Of a stretch of DNA of 64,000 nucleotides, positions 43,155 through 50,887 are shown piece by piece. Origin of the DNA: Amaricoccus macauensis_A (lineage in GTDB: Bacteria > Pseudomonadota > Alphaproteobacteria > Rhodobacterales > Rhodobacteraceae). The DNA lies in assembly GCF_049800915.1 (NCBI RefSeq), contig NZ_JBNAFY010000002.1:124001-188000 (forward strand), read 5' to 3'. Position numbers and translations under genes: made by a program. A model generated the notes under the pieces. The model did not search any database. It was not told the origin of the DNA and saw nothing but the letters and a program-made list of their open reading frames with translations. Position 1 is the stretch's first letter. Each line of letters starts with the position of its first letter.

Positions 43155-43210
43155 CCTACAGAAGAACTGCAAGAAATCCTAGGGTCAATACCCTACAGAA
43201 GAAATGCAGG
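43155..43210. promoter_or_regulatory. Direct repeat operator between regulator and aminotransferase
   Basis: CCTACAGAAGAACTGCAAG (43155-43173) and CCTACAGAAGAAATGCAGG (43192-43210) are near-identical 19-bp direct repeats 37 bp apart in the 91-bp divergent gap. TGCATT also lies at 43149-43154. They are good candidate binding sites for the MerR-XRE-cupin regulator. Confidence 0.55.
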
Positions 43211-43237
43211 GCATTTACGATCGATAGAAGGGCTTCC

Positions 43238-44515
43238 ATGACTTCAGCATCGCTTTCCGAACGCAAAACCAGTGCAATCGCCCGCGGCGTAGGCATGTCG
43301 ACGCAAATTTATGCAGAGCGCGCCGAGAATGCGGAAGTCTGGGACAAGGACGGCAACCGCTACATCGATTTCGCCAGCGGAATTGCGGTTCTCAACACCG
43401 GCCATCGCCACCCGAAGGTCATGGCCGCGGTGCAGGAGCAGCTCGAGCGCTTCACGCACACATGTCACCAGGTTCTGCCCTACGAGAACTACGTGCATCT
43501 CGCCGAGCGTCTCAACGACCTGACGCCGGGCGACCACGCCAAGAAGACGCTCTTTGTCACCACCGGTGCCGAGGCGGTCGAGAACTCGATCAAGATCGCG
43601 CGCGCCGCGACCGGCCGTCAGGCTGTCATTGCCTTCGGTGGCGGCTTCCATGGCCGCACCTTCATGGGCATGGCGCTGACCGGCAAGGTCGCGCCCTACA
43701 AGCTCGGCTTCGGCCCGATGCCCGGCGATGTCTATCACGTGCCTTACCCGAACGAGCTTCACGGCGTGAGCATTGACGATGTGCTGGACTCGCTCTCGCG
43801 TCTCTTCGCGGCGGATGTGGACCCCTCGCGCGTGGCCGCGATGATCCTCGAGCCGGTGCAGGGCGAGGGCGGCTTCTACCCCGCGCCTCCGGGCTTCCTC
43901 GCGGCGCTGCGCAAGATCTGCGATCAGCACGGCATCCTGCTCATCGCCGACGAGATCCAGACGGGTTTTGCCCGCACGGGGCGGCTGTTTGCCATGGATC
44001 ACCACGACGTCGCACCCGACCTGATGACGATGGCAAAGAGCCTCGCGGGCGGCCTGCCGCTATCGGCTGTCACCGGCCGCGCGGAGATCATGGACGCGCC
44101 CGCGCCCGGCGGTCTGGGTGGCACCTATGGCGGCAACCCGCTCGGCATTGCGGCGGCCCATGCGGTGCTCGACGTGATTCAGGAAGAGGATCTCTGCAAC
44201 CGGGCCAACCTGCTCGGCTCGCGCCTCAAGCAGCGTCTTGAGGGCCTTCGGGACCGGGTGCCGGAAATCATCGACATTCGCGGCCCCGGCTTCATGAACG
44301 CGGTCGAATTCAACGATCCCTCCACCGGCAAGCCCAGCCCGGACTTCACCCAGGCCGTGCGGCTCAAGGCCGAGGGCAAGGGGCTCATCCTGCTGAGCTG
44401 CGGCGTCTACGGCAACGTCATCCGCTTCCTCGCGCCGATGACGATCCAGGACGAGGTGTTCAATGAGGCACTCGATAAGCTGGAAGACTCCATCATCGAG
44501 GCCCGCGCAGCCTGA
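43238..44515 (+). CDS. gabT: Class III aminotransferase (4-aminobutyrate type)
   Basis: The enzyme is 425 residues from ATG 43238. The fold-type I class III features are present: VTTGAEAVENSIKIARAATG, FHGRTFMGMALTGKVAPYK, EPVQGEGGFYPAP, LIADEIQTGFARTG and the PLP lysine in MTMAKSLAGGLPLSAV. The closest named role is GABA to succinate semialdehyde. Given divergence from an XRE-cupin type regulator and a nearby decarboxylase operon, polyamine-derived omega-amines are alternative substrates. A terminator follows. Confidence 0.88.
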   Translation: MTSASLSERKTSAIARGVGMSTQIYAERAENAEVWDKDGNRYIDFASGIAVLNTGHRHPKVMAAVQEQLERFTHTCHQVLPYENYVHLAERLNDLTPGDHAKKTLFVTTGAEAVENSIKIARAATGRQAVIAFGGGFHGRTFMGMALTGKVAPYKLGFGPMPGDVYHVPYPNELHGVSIDDVLDSLSRLFAADVDPSRVAAMILEPVQGEGGFYPAPPGFLAALRKICDQHGILLIADEIQTGFARTGRLFAMDHHDVAPDLMTMAKSLAGGLPLSAVTGRAEIMDAPAPGGLGGTYGGNPLGIAAAHAVLDVIQEEDLCNRANLLGSRLKQRLEGLRDRVPEIIDIRGPGFMNAVEFNDPSTGKPSPDFTQAVRLKAEGKGLILLSCGVYGNVIRFLAPMTIQDEVFNEALDKLEDSIIEARAA

Positions 44516-44543
44516 CGCCGGAGCCCATTGTCAAAGAATATCG

Positions 44544-44573
44544 CGCCCTCGCAGGAAACTGCGGGGGCGTTTT
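44544..44573 (+). terminator. Rho-independent terminator after the aminotransferase gene
   Basis: The stem CGCCCTCGCAG/CTGCGGGGGCG (one G-T pair) with loop GAAA is followed by TTTT. It lies 28 bp after the stop. Confidence 0.85.
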
Positions 44574-44625
44574 CATGTTTTGGCGCTATCTTCTTGCGAG
44601 CGGGCAGGGCGCCCATGGTGATCCG

Positions 44626-45360
44626 TCACACCGCGAGGTCATCACCCTCCAGCGAAGCCCGGAAATCTTCCTTGGGCAGAAGCCGGAAATGCATGCCTGT
44701 CTTGGAGGCCTCGAGCATTCGGTCGCAGCGAAAGGTCCGCGGTCCTTCCGTAAGGTGGTCGAAGGCGATCACATACCAGACGGGATATTTCAGTAGCAGA
44801 TAGTGTGGTGCGATCTGGCGTTCCGAGGCTTCGCCATCCTCCCGCCTGTATCGGATCTTCAGGATCTCCTGATCGACAAAGGCCTGATGCAGCGCCTGAA
44901 CAACCCGCTCGGGCGGCGCGCTGGCGCTCGTCTGCACAAACGTCGATGCGGTGACACCAATCAGGATGCGGGATTTCAGCCGGTCCACCTTGTCGCGTTT
45001 CTCCCGCGAGAAGGAGGCCACGATCTGCCGTCGGACCGATCCGAGGTTCGCGAGGAACATCGGCGAGTTCATCCGCTCCGCGACCGCGATGCTGATGAGA
45101 AGATCGACCGCCTCGGAATAGGAGAGGTTCAGCCGGCCCACGCCCCAGTTCCGGTCGAGCCGGACTCCGCCGCCACGCCCGCGGTCGGCGTCGATCTGCA
45201 TCCCCTGTTCTCGCATCAGGGCCAGATCCCGCGCGATGGTTCGCACGCTCACGCCGTGTTCGTGCGCAAGCTCCCCGATCGTGCAATGGGCATCCTGCTT
45301 CAGCCGCACGGCGAGCAGTTCCATCCGTCTCAATCTCTCGTTCGCATTTGCGCGCACCAT
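44626..45360 (-). CDS. YafY-type transcriptional regulator (HTH_11 + WYL)
   Basis: The protein is 244 residues from ATG 45360. An N-terminal winged HTH (IGELAHEHGVSVRTIARDLALMREQG, ~29-54) is followed by a WYL-type ligand domain (IRYRREDGEASERQIAPHYLLLKYPVWYVIAFDH). It probably controls the divergent VOC gene, 63 bp away, as YafY-VOC pairs are common. The ligand is unknown. Confidence 0.88.
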   Translation of the reverse strand: MVRANANERLRRMELLAVRLKQDAHCTIGELAHEHGVSVRTIARDLALMREQGMQIDADRGRGGGVRLDRNWGVGRLNLSYSEAVDLLISIAVAERMNSPMFLANLGSVRRQIVASFSREKRDKVDRLKSRILIGVTASTFVQTSASAPPERVVQALHQAFVDQEILKIRYRREDGEASERQIAPHYLLLKYPVWYVIAFDHLTEGPRTFRCDRMLEASKTGMHFRLLPKEDFRASLEGDDLAV

Positions 45361-45423
45361 GCAAGAAATAGGACACATAATGGCACATTCATCAATACGA
45401 GGAGGCGGAAAGGAGATCGGATC

Positions 45424-45780
45424 ATGAAAATGAACTATTTCGTCGTCGGAACGAACGACCTCGATGCCGCAACGCGCTTCTACGACGCGCTCCTTGCAGG
45501 GGTGGGCCTGCATCGCATCTCGCCCTCGGACAGGATGACCTACTGGCTCGGCGAGGGTTTTGCCTTTGCGGCCGCGAAACCCTTCGACGGGCAGCCCGCA
45601 ACCAAGGGGAACGGCTCGATGGTCGGCTTCTCCGTCGGCGGGCGTGAAGAGGTCGCGAGGCTGCATGCCCTGGCCCTCGAACTCGGCGGCGCCTGCGAGG
45701 GCGCGCCGGGTGCGCGGGGCCCACGCTTCTCTGCGTACGTGCGGGATCTCGACGGGAACAAGCTCTGCATCTCGGACTAG
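45424..45780 (+). CDS. VOC/glyoxalase-family protein
   Basis: This 118-residue protein has a single vicinal-oxygen-chelate domain: MNYFVVGTNDLDAATRFYDALL at the start, then the second half ending RFSAYVRDLDGNKLCISD. The usual C-terminal Glu ligand position is occupied by Leu/Cys context (GNKLC), so metal binding is uncertain. Divergent from the WYL regulator. AGGAGG precedes the ATG. Confidence 0.85.
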   Translation: MKMNYFVVGTNDLDAATRFYDALLAGVGLHRISPSDRMTYWLGEGFAFAAAKPFDGQPATKGNGSMVGFSVGGREEVARLHALALELGGACEGAPGARGPRFSAYVRDLDGNKLCISD

Positions 45781-45803
45781 GATTCCCCGCCCGCATGGCG
45801 CGC

Positions 45804-45855
45804 GTATGGCAAACAGCCATACTGAAACCATACGATTTCCATACCGAATCCATAT
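45804..45855 (-). repeat. GTATGG 11-bp-period array B with terminal hairpin
   Basis: CCATAC/T starts at 45817, 45828, 45839 and 45850, each exactly 11 bp apart. On the minus strand the units read ATATGGATTCG, GTATGGAAATC, GTATGGTTTCA, then the last GTATGGCTGTT. The last unit forms a perfect 7-bp hairpin with GTATGGC (45804-45810, plus strand) around the loop AAACA. It lies 24 bp after the VOC gene. Confidence 0.75.
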
Positions 45856-46114
45856 CGTGTTTCGGACCCGCGAATCTGGGTGTGACGGCGAGCGGGCTGG
45901 CTCGGGCCCGCTATCGCAATGCAACAAATTCCATTGCAGGAATGCACCTCGTCACGAGTTTCGCACCGAGTTTTCATCAAGGATCATGAATTCTGGGGCC
46001 AGAACGCTCAAGAAATGCACCTTTCTCCAGCAACATGCCTTATAAGTGGGCGCAATCCGGCCTCCCGCCGCATTTCGGATCACGTGCCCTTGACTTCAGC
46101 GATGCCGATCGGCT
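45856..46114. other. Intergenic stretch before the riboswitch
   Basis: No gene is seen. TGCAA 45920-45924 and TTGCA 45934-45938 form a short inverted repeat, next to GAATGCAC. TTGACT at 46089-46094 is a possible -35 element for the riboswitch transcript; no convincing -10 was identified. Confidence 0.4.
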
Positions 46115-46245
46115 CGTCTTGGATCTGCAGGGTGCTTAGGGTTCCGTTGCGGCATTTTCCGCAAGCCTGGTCCGAGAAGTGCCACCCGAACGGCAAATTC
46201 CGGTCGGGCACACGGCGGGCCAAAATCCCGGGAGAGTACTGCGCT
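46115..46245 (+). ncRNA. Guanidine-I riboswitch (ykkC class)
   Basis: The 5' leader of the ABC/hydrolase operon contains the conserved ykkC aptamer blocks in order: CTTAGGGTTCCG (46135-46146), CTGGTCCGAGA (46167-46177), ACACGGCGGG (46210-46219) and CCCGGGAGAG (46227-46236), with AAAA before the last. Flanking GTGC and GTAC arms can pair as P1. These match the recalled consensus of the guanidine-I riboswitch, which turns on downstream genes when guanidinium binds. Downstream, GCGCTGG (46241) can pair with CCAGCGC (46276), a plausible part of the expression platform. End positions are approximate. Confidence 0.9.
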
Positions 46246-46332
46246 GGTCTTGCCCGCGCCCTACTCCATGTTCCGCCAGCGCGGCGAACGCCAGTTTCTT
46301 ATGCAAGGCGGGACGCTTGAACGGGGAATGTC

Positions 46333-47400
46333 ATGACCAAATCGTCCCTTCTATCCGCTTCGGCGCTCTCGCTCGGAGTTCTGGCCGCTGCACTCTCGCC
46401 GGCCGCCGCGCAATCCCAGACCGAGTTCAAGGTCGCCTGGTCGATCTATGTCGGCTGGATGCCCTGGGGCTATCTCGCCGATAGCGGCATCATGGACAAA
46501 TGGGCCGAGAAGAAGGGCATCTCGGTCGAGATCGTGCAGATCAACGATTACGTGGAATCGATCAACCAGTTCACCGCAGGTGCCTTCGATGGTGTTTCCG
46601 CCACCAACATGGACACGCTCTCGATCCCCGCGGGCGGCGGCGTCGACACCACCGCACTCATCATCGGGGACTATTCCAACGGCAACGATGCGGTCATCCT
46701 GAAGGGCGAGGGTAGCATCGCGGATCTGGCCGACAAGCCGGTGAACCTCGTGGAACTGTCTGTTTCGCATTATCTCCTGGCGCGTGGCCTCGACACGGTC
46801 GGGCTTTCCGAGATGGATCTCGACGGTGTGGTGAACACGTCGGATGCCGACATGATCGCCGCCTTCGCCACCCCGGACGTGGAAGCGGTCGTGACCTGGA
46901 ACCCCCTCGTTTCCGAGATCATGGACACAAGCCCGGATGCCAACACGGTCTTCGACAGCTCGCAAATCCCGGGTGAAATCCTCGATCTGATGGTCGTCAA
47001 CACAGAGACGCTGGCAGATAACCCGGCTTTCGGCGAGGCGCTGGTCGGTGCCTGGTATGAGGTCATGTCCCTGATGGCGGAAGGTGACGAGGAAGTGCTG
47101 ACCGCGATGGCGGAAGCCGCGGGCACGGATCTCGAGGGCTACAAGGCCCAACTTGAAGCCACCGAAATGTTCTACGATCCGGCCGATGCCGTGGCGCAGG
47201 CCCAGTCGGAGAAACTGCCCGAAACCATGACTTCGGTTGCGGAGTTCTTGTTCGACAAGGGGATCCTCGGTGTGGGTGCGCCCAGCGCGGATTTCGTCGG
47301 CATCGAGTATCCGGGTGGCGCGACAACCGGCGACCCTGCGAACATCAAGTTCCGCTTCGATGCGAGCTTCATGCAGATGGCTGCCGACGGCGCGCTCTGA
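46333..47400 (+). CDS. ABC transporter substrate-binding protein (guanidine operon)
   Basis: This 355-residue periplasmic protein has a signal peptide (MTKSSLLSASALSLGVLAAA, cleaved near AAAQS) and an NMT1/SsuA-like fold: VAWSIYVGWMPWGYLADSGI and GVSATNMDTLSIPAGGGVD. This family binds nitrate, sulfonates, urea-like or amidine compounds. Being directly behind a guanidine-I riboswitch and before a guanidine hydrolase gene, its likely ligand is guanidinium. Translation starts at ATG 46333 after ACGGGGAATGTC. Confidence 0.9.
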   Translation: MTKSSLLSASALSLGVLAAALSPAAAQSQTEFKVAWSIYVGWMPWGYLADSGIMDKWAEKKGISVEIVQINDYVESINQFTAGAFDGVSATNMDTLSIPAGGGVDTTALIIGDYSNGNDAVILKGEGSIADLADKPVNLVELSVSHYLLARGLDTVGLSEMDLDGVVNTSDADMIAAFATPDVEAVVTWNPLVSEIMDTSPDANTVFDSSQIPGEILDLMVVNTETLADNPAFGEALVGAWYEVMSLMAEGDEEVLTAMAEAAGTDLEGYKAQLEATEMFYDPADAVAQAQSEKLPETMTSVAEFLFDKGILGVGAPSADFVGIEYPGGATTGDPANIKFRFDASFMQMAADGAL

Positions 47401-47458
47401 GCAGCATGGTGAGAGTGACACGTTACATGCCGGTGACCTCATCGAGAAAGGGGGTCCC

Positions 47459-48271
47459 ATGCGGCTGATCAATCGGAAGCCAGACCGACCCTTGGGGATC
47501 TTGCTGTCAGTGCTGCCATTTGCGCTGCTGCTGATCGCCTATGCCATAGCGTCCGACATTCGTCTCAGCGCGAACCCGGCCGACAAGCTGCTTCCTGCGC
47601 CCACAACGATCTGGAACACGGCGGTCGCGCTCTTCACCGAACCGGACCGCCGGTCGGGTGAGATTCTTCTCTGGAAGGATACCTTCGCTTCGCTCACCCG
47701 GCTTCTGGGCGGTGTGGCCATCGCGGCTGCGATCTCGCTCGCGCTCGGCCTTCTGATCGGGCTTATCCCATATGCGCGGCGCATGCTGTCAGATTTCGTA
47801 TCCGTGCTCTCCATGGTGCCGCCGCTGGCGCTGCTGCCGATCCTCTTCATCGTTTTCGGGCTTGGAGAGGTTTCGAAGATCGTGCTGATCGTGATCGGCA
47901 TCACGCCTTTCATGACGCGGGATCTTTCGCAGCGGGTGCTCGACATTCCGCACGAGCAGATGGTCAAGGCGCAGACGCTTGGGGCGTCGACCGCCGTTAT
48001 CGCGCTGCGGGTGGCGTTGCCGCAGGTGATGCCCCGGCTGATCTCCAATGTGCGGCTTTCGCTCGGTTCAGCCTGGCTCTTCCTGATTGCGGCGGAGGCG
48101 GTCGCGTCCGATGTGGGGCTCGGCTATCGGATCTTTCTCGTGCGCCGCTATCTCGCGATGGATGTGATCCTGACATACGTCATCTGGATCACCCTGCTCG
48201 CCTTTGTCATCGACTGGGCGCTCAAGGCCATCAGCCGCAAGGCGTTCCCCTGGATGGAGGCGGGCCTATGA
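47459..48271 (+). CDS. ABC transporter permease (guanidine operon)
   Basis: This 270-residue inner-membrane permease has about six helices. The EAA loop resembles IPHEQMVKAQTLGASTAVIALRVALPQVMPRLISNVRLSLG, typical of the nitrate/sulfonate/taurine permease family. AAAGGGGG precedes ATG 47459. It overlaps the ATPase gene by four bases (ATGA). Confidence 0.93.
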   Translation: MRLINRKPDRPLGILLSVLPFALLLIAYAIASDIRLSANPADKLLPAPTTIWNTAVALFTEPDRRSGEILLWKDTFASLTRLLGGVAIAAAISLALGLLIGLIPYARRMLSDFVSVLSMVPPLALLPILFIVFGLGEVSKIVLIVIGITPFMTRDLSQRVLDIPHEQMVKAQTLGASTAVIALRVALPQVMPRLISNVRLSLGSAWLFLIAAEAVASDVGLGYRIFLVRRYLAMDVILTYVIWITLLAFVIDWALKAISRKAFPWMEAGL

Positions 48272-49035
48272 GTTTCGTGACCGTGGAGAACGTTTGGCAG
48301 GCCTATTCCGGGCGTTCGATCCTGGAGCGGGTCAATGTCGAGGTCGAGAAGGGGCAGTTCATTTCCATCGTCGGCGCATCTGGCTGCGGCAAGTCCACCT
48401 TCCTGCGGATGTTGCTGGCCGAGGAGGTGCCGACGCGCGGTGCGATCCGGATCGATGGCGGCGAACCGGCGCGGGAGCCGAACCCGGAGCGGGGGGTGGT
48501 CTTCCAGCGCTACTCGGTGTTCCCGCACATGACCGTTCGCGACAACATCATCGCGGGCGAGGAAATGGCAACGCGGGGGGGCTGGCTCTTCGGCGGTGCG
48601 CGCCGGGCTGCGGCCGAAAGAGCGGACGAGATGCTGGCGCGGATCGGGCTCAATCACGTGGCGCATCAATACCCGGCCAGCCTTTCGGGCGGGATGCAGC
48701 AACGGCTTGCCATTGGTCAGGCGCTGACCGCGAAGCCGCGCGTGCTGCTTCTCGACGAGCCTTTCGGGGCGCTCGATCCCGGCACTCGGGTCAAGATGCA
48801 CGACTTCCTAATGGATCTGCGTGCCGAGACCGGCATGACGGTCTTCATGGTGACGCACGACCTTGAGGAAGGTTTCAAGCTCGGCGATCGGGTGCTGGTC
48901 TTCGACAAACCGCGCTGGGACCCGCAGGATCCAGGTGCCTTCGGGGCGACCATCACCTACGACTTCGATGCCCGCAACGGGGGCATTCCCTTTCAGACTA
49001 TCGAGGAGAAGAAATATGATCCCGCACTTGCGTGA
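48268..49035 (+). CDS. ABC transporter ATP-binding protein (guanidine operon)
   Basis: This 255-residue ATPase has Walker A GASGCGKST, signature LSGGMQQRL, Walker B RVLLLDEPFGALDP and the switch His in VTHDLEEG. It energises import with the preceding permease and binding protein. Its last 20 bases overlap the start of the hydrolase gene, tying their translation together. Confidence 0.95.
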   Translation: MSFVTVENVWQAYSGRSILERVNVEVEKGQFISIVGASGCGKSTFLRMLLAEEVPTRGAIRIDGGEPAREPNPERGVVFQRYSVFPHMTVRDNIIAGEEMATRGGWLFGGARRAAAERADEMLARIGLNHVAHQYPASLSGGMQQRLAIGQALTAKPRVLLLDEPFGALDPGTRVKMHDFLMDLRAETGMTVFMVTHDLEEGFKLGDRVLVFDKPRWDPQDPGAFGATITYDFDARNGGIPFQTIEEKKYDPALA

Positions 49036-50260
49036 TCGGACCCGGTCCCATCACCCGGCCGATCTTAAGCGCGACGAGCGCCGGTTCCATCACCCGGATC
49101 TTACGAAGCTCCAGGGCTGGAAGTCGATGCAGGCCGAGGCGGATATCCCCGAAGGCGAGTGGGAGAAGGAACGTGCCTGGGCGCTCAAAATGGGTCTCAC
49201 GGGCGCCGACTCCATCGAGGACAAGTCGATCCCGACCTTCGCCCGGGGCGAGTTGCCGCACTATGCCGGCATCAACACCTTCCTGAAGGCGCCCTATGCC
49301 GAGGACGTGTCCGAAGTGGGCGACTATGACGCAACAGTGCTCGGGGCGCCCTTCGATGGCGGCGCCACATACCGGCCCGGCACCCGGTTCGGACCGCAGG
49401 GGTTGCGCAAGATCTCCGCGCTCTACACCCCCTACAACTACGAGATGGCGATCGACCTGAGGGAGCAGATGACGCTTTGCGACGCTGGCGACATCTTCAC
49501 CATTCCGGCGAATATCGAGAAGACCTTCGACCAGATCAGCCGGGCCTGCGCGCATGTGTTCTCGTCCGGATCAATGCCGATCATCATCGGCGGCGACCAC
49601 TCCATCGGCTATCCGACCGTGCGCGGGATCGCGGAATGCACCTCCAAGAAGATCGGCATCGTGCATTTCGACCGCCACGCCGACATCCAGGAGAAGGATC
49701 TCGACGAGCGGATGCATACCACGCCGTGGTTCCATGCCACGAACCTGCCCAATGTGTCCCCCAAGAACCTGGTTCAGGTCGGAATCGGTGGCTGGCAGGT
49801 TCCGCGCGAGGCGGTGAAGGTGGCGCGGGAGCGCGAAACGAACATCATCACCATGTCCGACATGGAGCGGATGGGCATCGACAAGACCGCCGAGATGGCC
49901 CTCGAGATCGCTTGGGACGGAGTCGACATGGTCTACATGTCCTTCGACATCGATAGCATCGATTGCGGTTTCGTGCCCGGCACAGGCTGGCCCGAACCGG
50001 GCGGTTTCCTGCCGCGCGAAGCCCTTGCGCTGGCCTCCAAAGTCGCGGCGGAAGGGCTATGCGGCATGGAGCTTGTCGAGGTTTCGCCGCCCTATGACAC
50101 GTCCGACATCACGGCGTTGATGGGCACCCGAGTGATCGTGGACGTGCTCGGCGCAATGGTCTCGAACGGCACGATGGGCAAGCACAAGGTCCATATCGAC
50201 AAGCCGATCTCGGTTCCTGCGGGCGAGTTCCACGGCAAGAGGTGGCATCGTGGCACATGA
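49016..50260 (+). CDS. gdmH: Guanidine hydrolase (GdmH-type, ureohydrolase superfamily)
   Basis: The enzyme is 414 residues from ATG 49016 (GAGGAGAAG upstream). The ureohydrolase metal sites are present: GGDHS (His195), FDRHAD (Asp219, His221, Asp223) and FDIDSID (Asp311, Asp313). It is about 100 residues longer than agmatinase, with an N-terminal extension of ~70 residues, and it carries ATYRPGTRFGPQG, YTPYNYEMAIDLREQ and FVPGTGWPEPGGFLPREA, segments I recall from the nickel-dependent guanidine hydrolase of Synechocystis (Sll1077). With the riboswitch upstream, guanidine to urea plus ammonia is the likely reaction. Agmatinase is the alternative. Confidence 0.88.
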   Translation: MIPHLRDRTRSHHPADLKRDERRFHHPDLTKLQGWKSMQAEADIPEGEWEKERAWALKMGLTGADSIEDKSIPTFARGELPHYAGINTFLKAPYAEDVSEVGDYDATVLGAPFDGGATYRPGTRFGPQGLRKISALYTPYNYEMAIDLREQMTLCDAGDIFTIPANIEKTFDQISRACAHVFSSGSMPIIIGGDHSIGYPTVRGIAECTSKKIGIVHFDRHADIQEKDLDERMHTTPWFHATNLPNVSPKNLVQVGIGGWQVPREAVKVARERETNIITMSDMERMGIDKTAEMALEIAWDGVDMVYMSFDIDSIDCGFVPGTGWPEPGGFLPREALALASKVAAEGLCGMELVEVSPPYDTSDITALMGTRVIVDVLGAMVSNGTMGKHKVHIDKPISVPAGEFHGKRWHRGT

Positions 50261-50723
50261 CGGTTTCCACGACCATGGCCCTCATGGTCACTCGCATGCG
50301 CATGGCCATACCCATGCGCACGGGCCGGGGCACAACCACGCTCATGCCGATCACCTGCAAAGCCACATGGCACCCGAGGACGAAGCCGCGGATCTCCAGG
50401 TTCTGGCGACGCAGTTCATCGACGGCTTCGTGCAGGCGGCCGACAAGGCATCCTACCTCCGTCTCGCGGGCGTTCCTTTCGAACGGCCGGGAAAGGGGGG
50501 CGCAAAGGCTCTCAAGCTGGTTGACGTGGAACTGACGACCGATTGGCAGGTCGGCACGGCATCGCCAAGTTTCGGATCGCGGGAGTTGAGCTACCTGCCA
50601 TTTCCGGGCGAAATGGTGCAGGAGCGGACCAACATGTCGCTGGTCTATGTTTCCATGGACGAGAAGTCCGTGGTCGATCTGAGAGATTTCCTCTCGCAAC
50701 GCAAGAAGGACATTGAAGCATGA
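50250..50723 (+). CDS. His-rich N-terminus protein, candidate nickel chaperone for GdmH
   Basis: This 157-residue cytosolic protein starts at GTG 50250, overlapping the gdmH stop by 11 bases. The first 40 residues hold 15 His (HGHSHAHGHTHAHG-type repeats), a metal-binding tract like those of HypB or SlyD. Residues ~45-157 form a compact domain with FVQAADKASYLRLAGVPFER and LTTDWQVGTASPSFGSREL that I cannot assign. No signal peptide. Known GdmH needs nickel delivered by HypA/HypB-type proteins, absent here, so a metallochaperone role is inferred. Confidence 0.75.
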   Translation: MAHDGFHDHGPHGHSHAHGHTHAHGPGHNHAHADHLQSHMAPEDEAADLQVLATQFIDGFVQAADKASYLRLAGVPFERPGKGGAKALKLVDVELTTDWQVGTASPSFGSRELSYLPFPGEMVQERTNMSLVYVSMDEKSVVDLRDFLSQRKKDIEA

Positions 50724-50887
50724 AGCTCTTCGCACTGGCCGCTGTTTCGGGCCTCGCAGCCGCCCCGGCATTCGCCCATGAGGGGGAGCATATGCATGTG
50801 CACCCCCACGGAGGTGAAAACCTGATCGTGTTTCTTGCCATCGGCGCCGCGATTGCCGGCGTGGCGGCCTACAAGCTCTTCCGCTGA
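50720..50887 (+). CDS. Small His-rich exported membrane peptide
   Basis: This 55-residue protein has a signal peptide (MKLFALAAVSGLAAAPAFA) followed at the cleavage point by HEGEHMHVHPHGGEN with five His (20, 24, 26, 28, 30), then one hydrophobic helix (~34-50) and a basic end. The mature form would be about 36 residues, His tract in the periplasm. ATG 50720 overlaps the previous stop (ATGA). It ends inside the convergent LysR gene. It may bind or pass nickel; I do not recognise a named family with certainty. Confidence 0.75.
   Translation: MKLFALAAVSGLAAAPAFAHEGEHMHVHPHGGENLIVFLAIGAAIAGVAAYKLFR

Noticed and set aside
43155..43210. CRISPR-like repeats
   Set aside because: Only two copies of a 19-bp repeat with an 18-bp gap in a promoter region; this fits an operator, and no cas gene is present.
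45361..45927. Longer start for the WYL regulator reaching back through the VOC gene
   Set aside because: The extension runs antisense through the VOC gene and array B; ATG 45360 gives a standard-length HTH-WYL protein.
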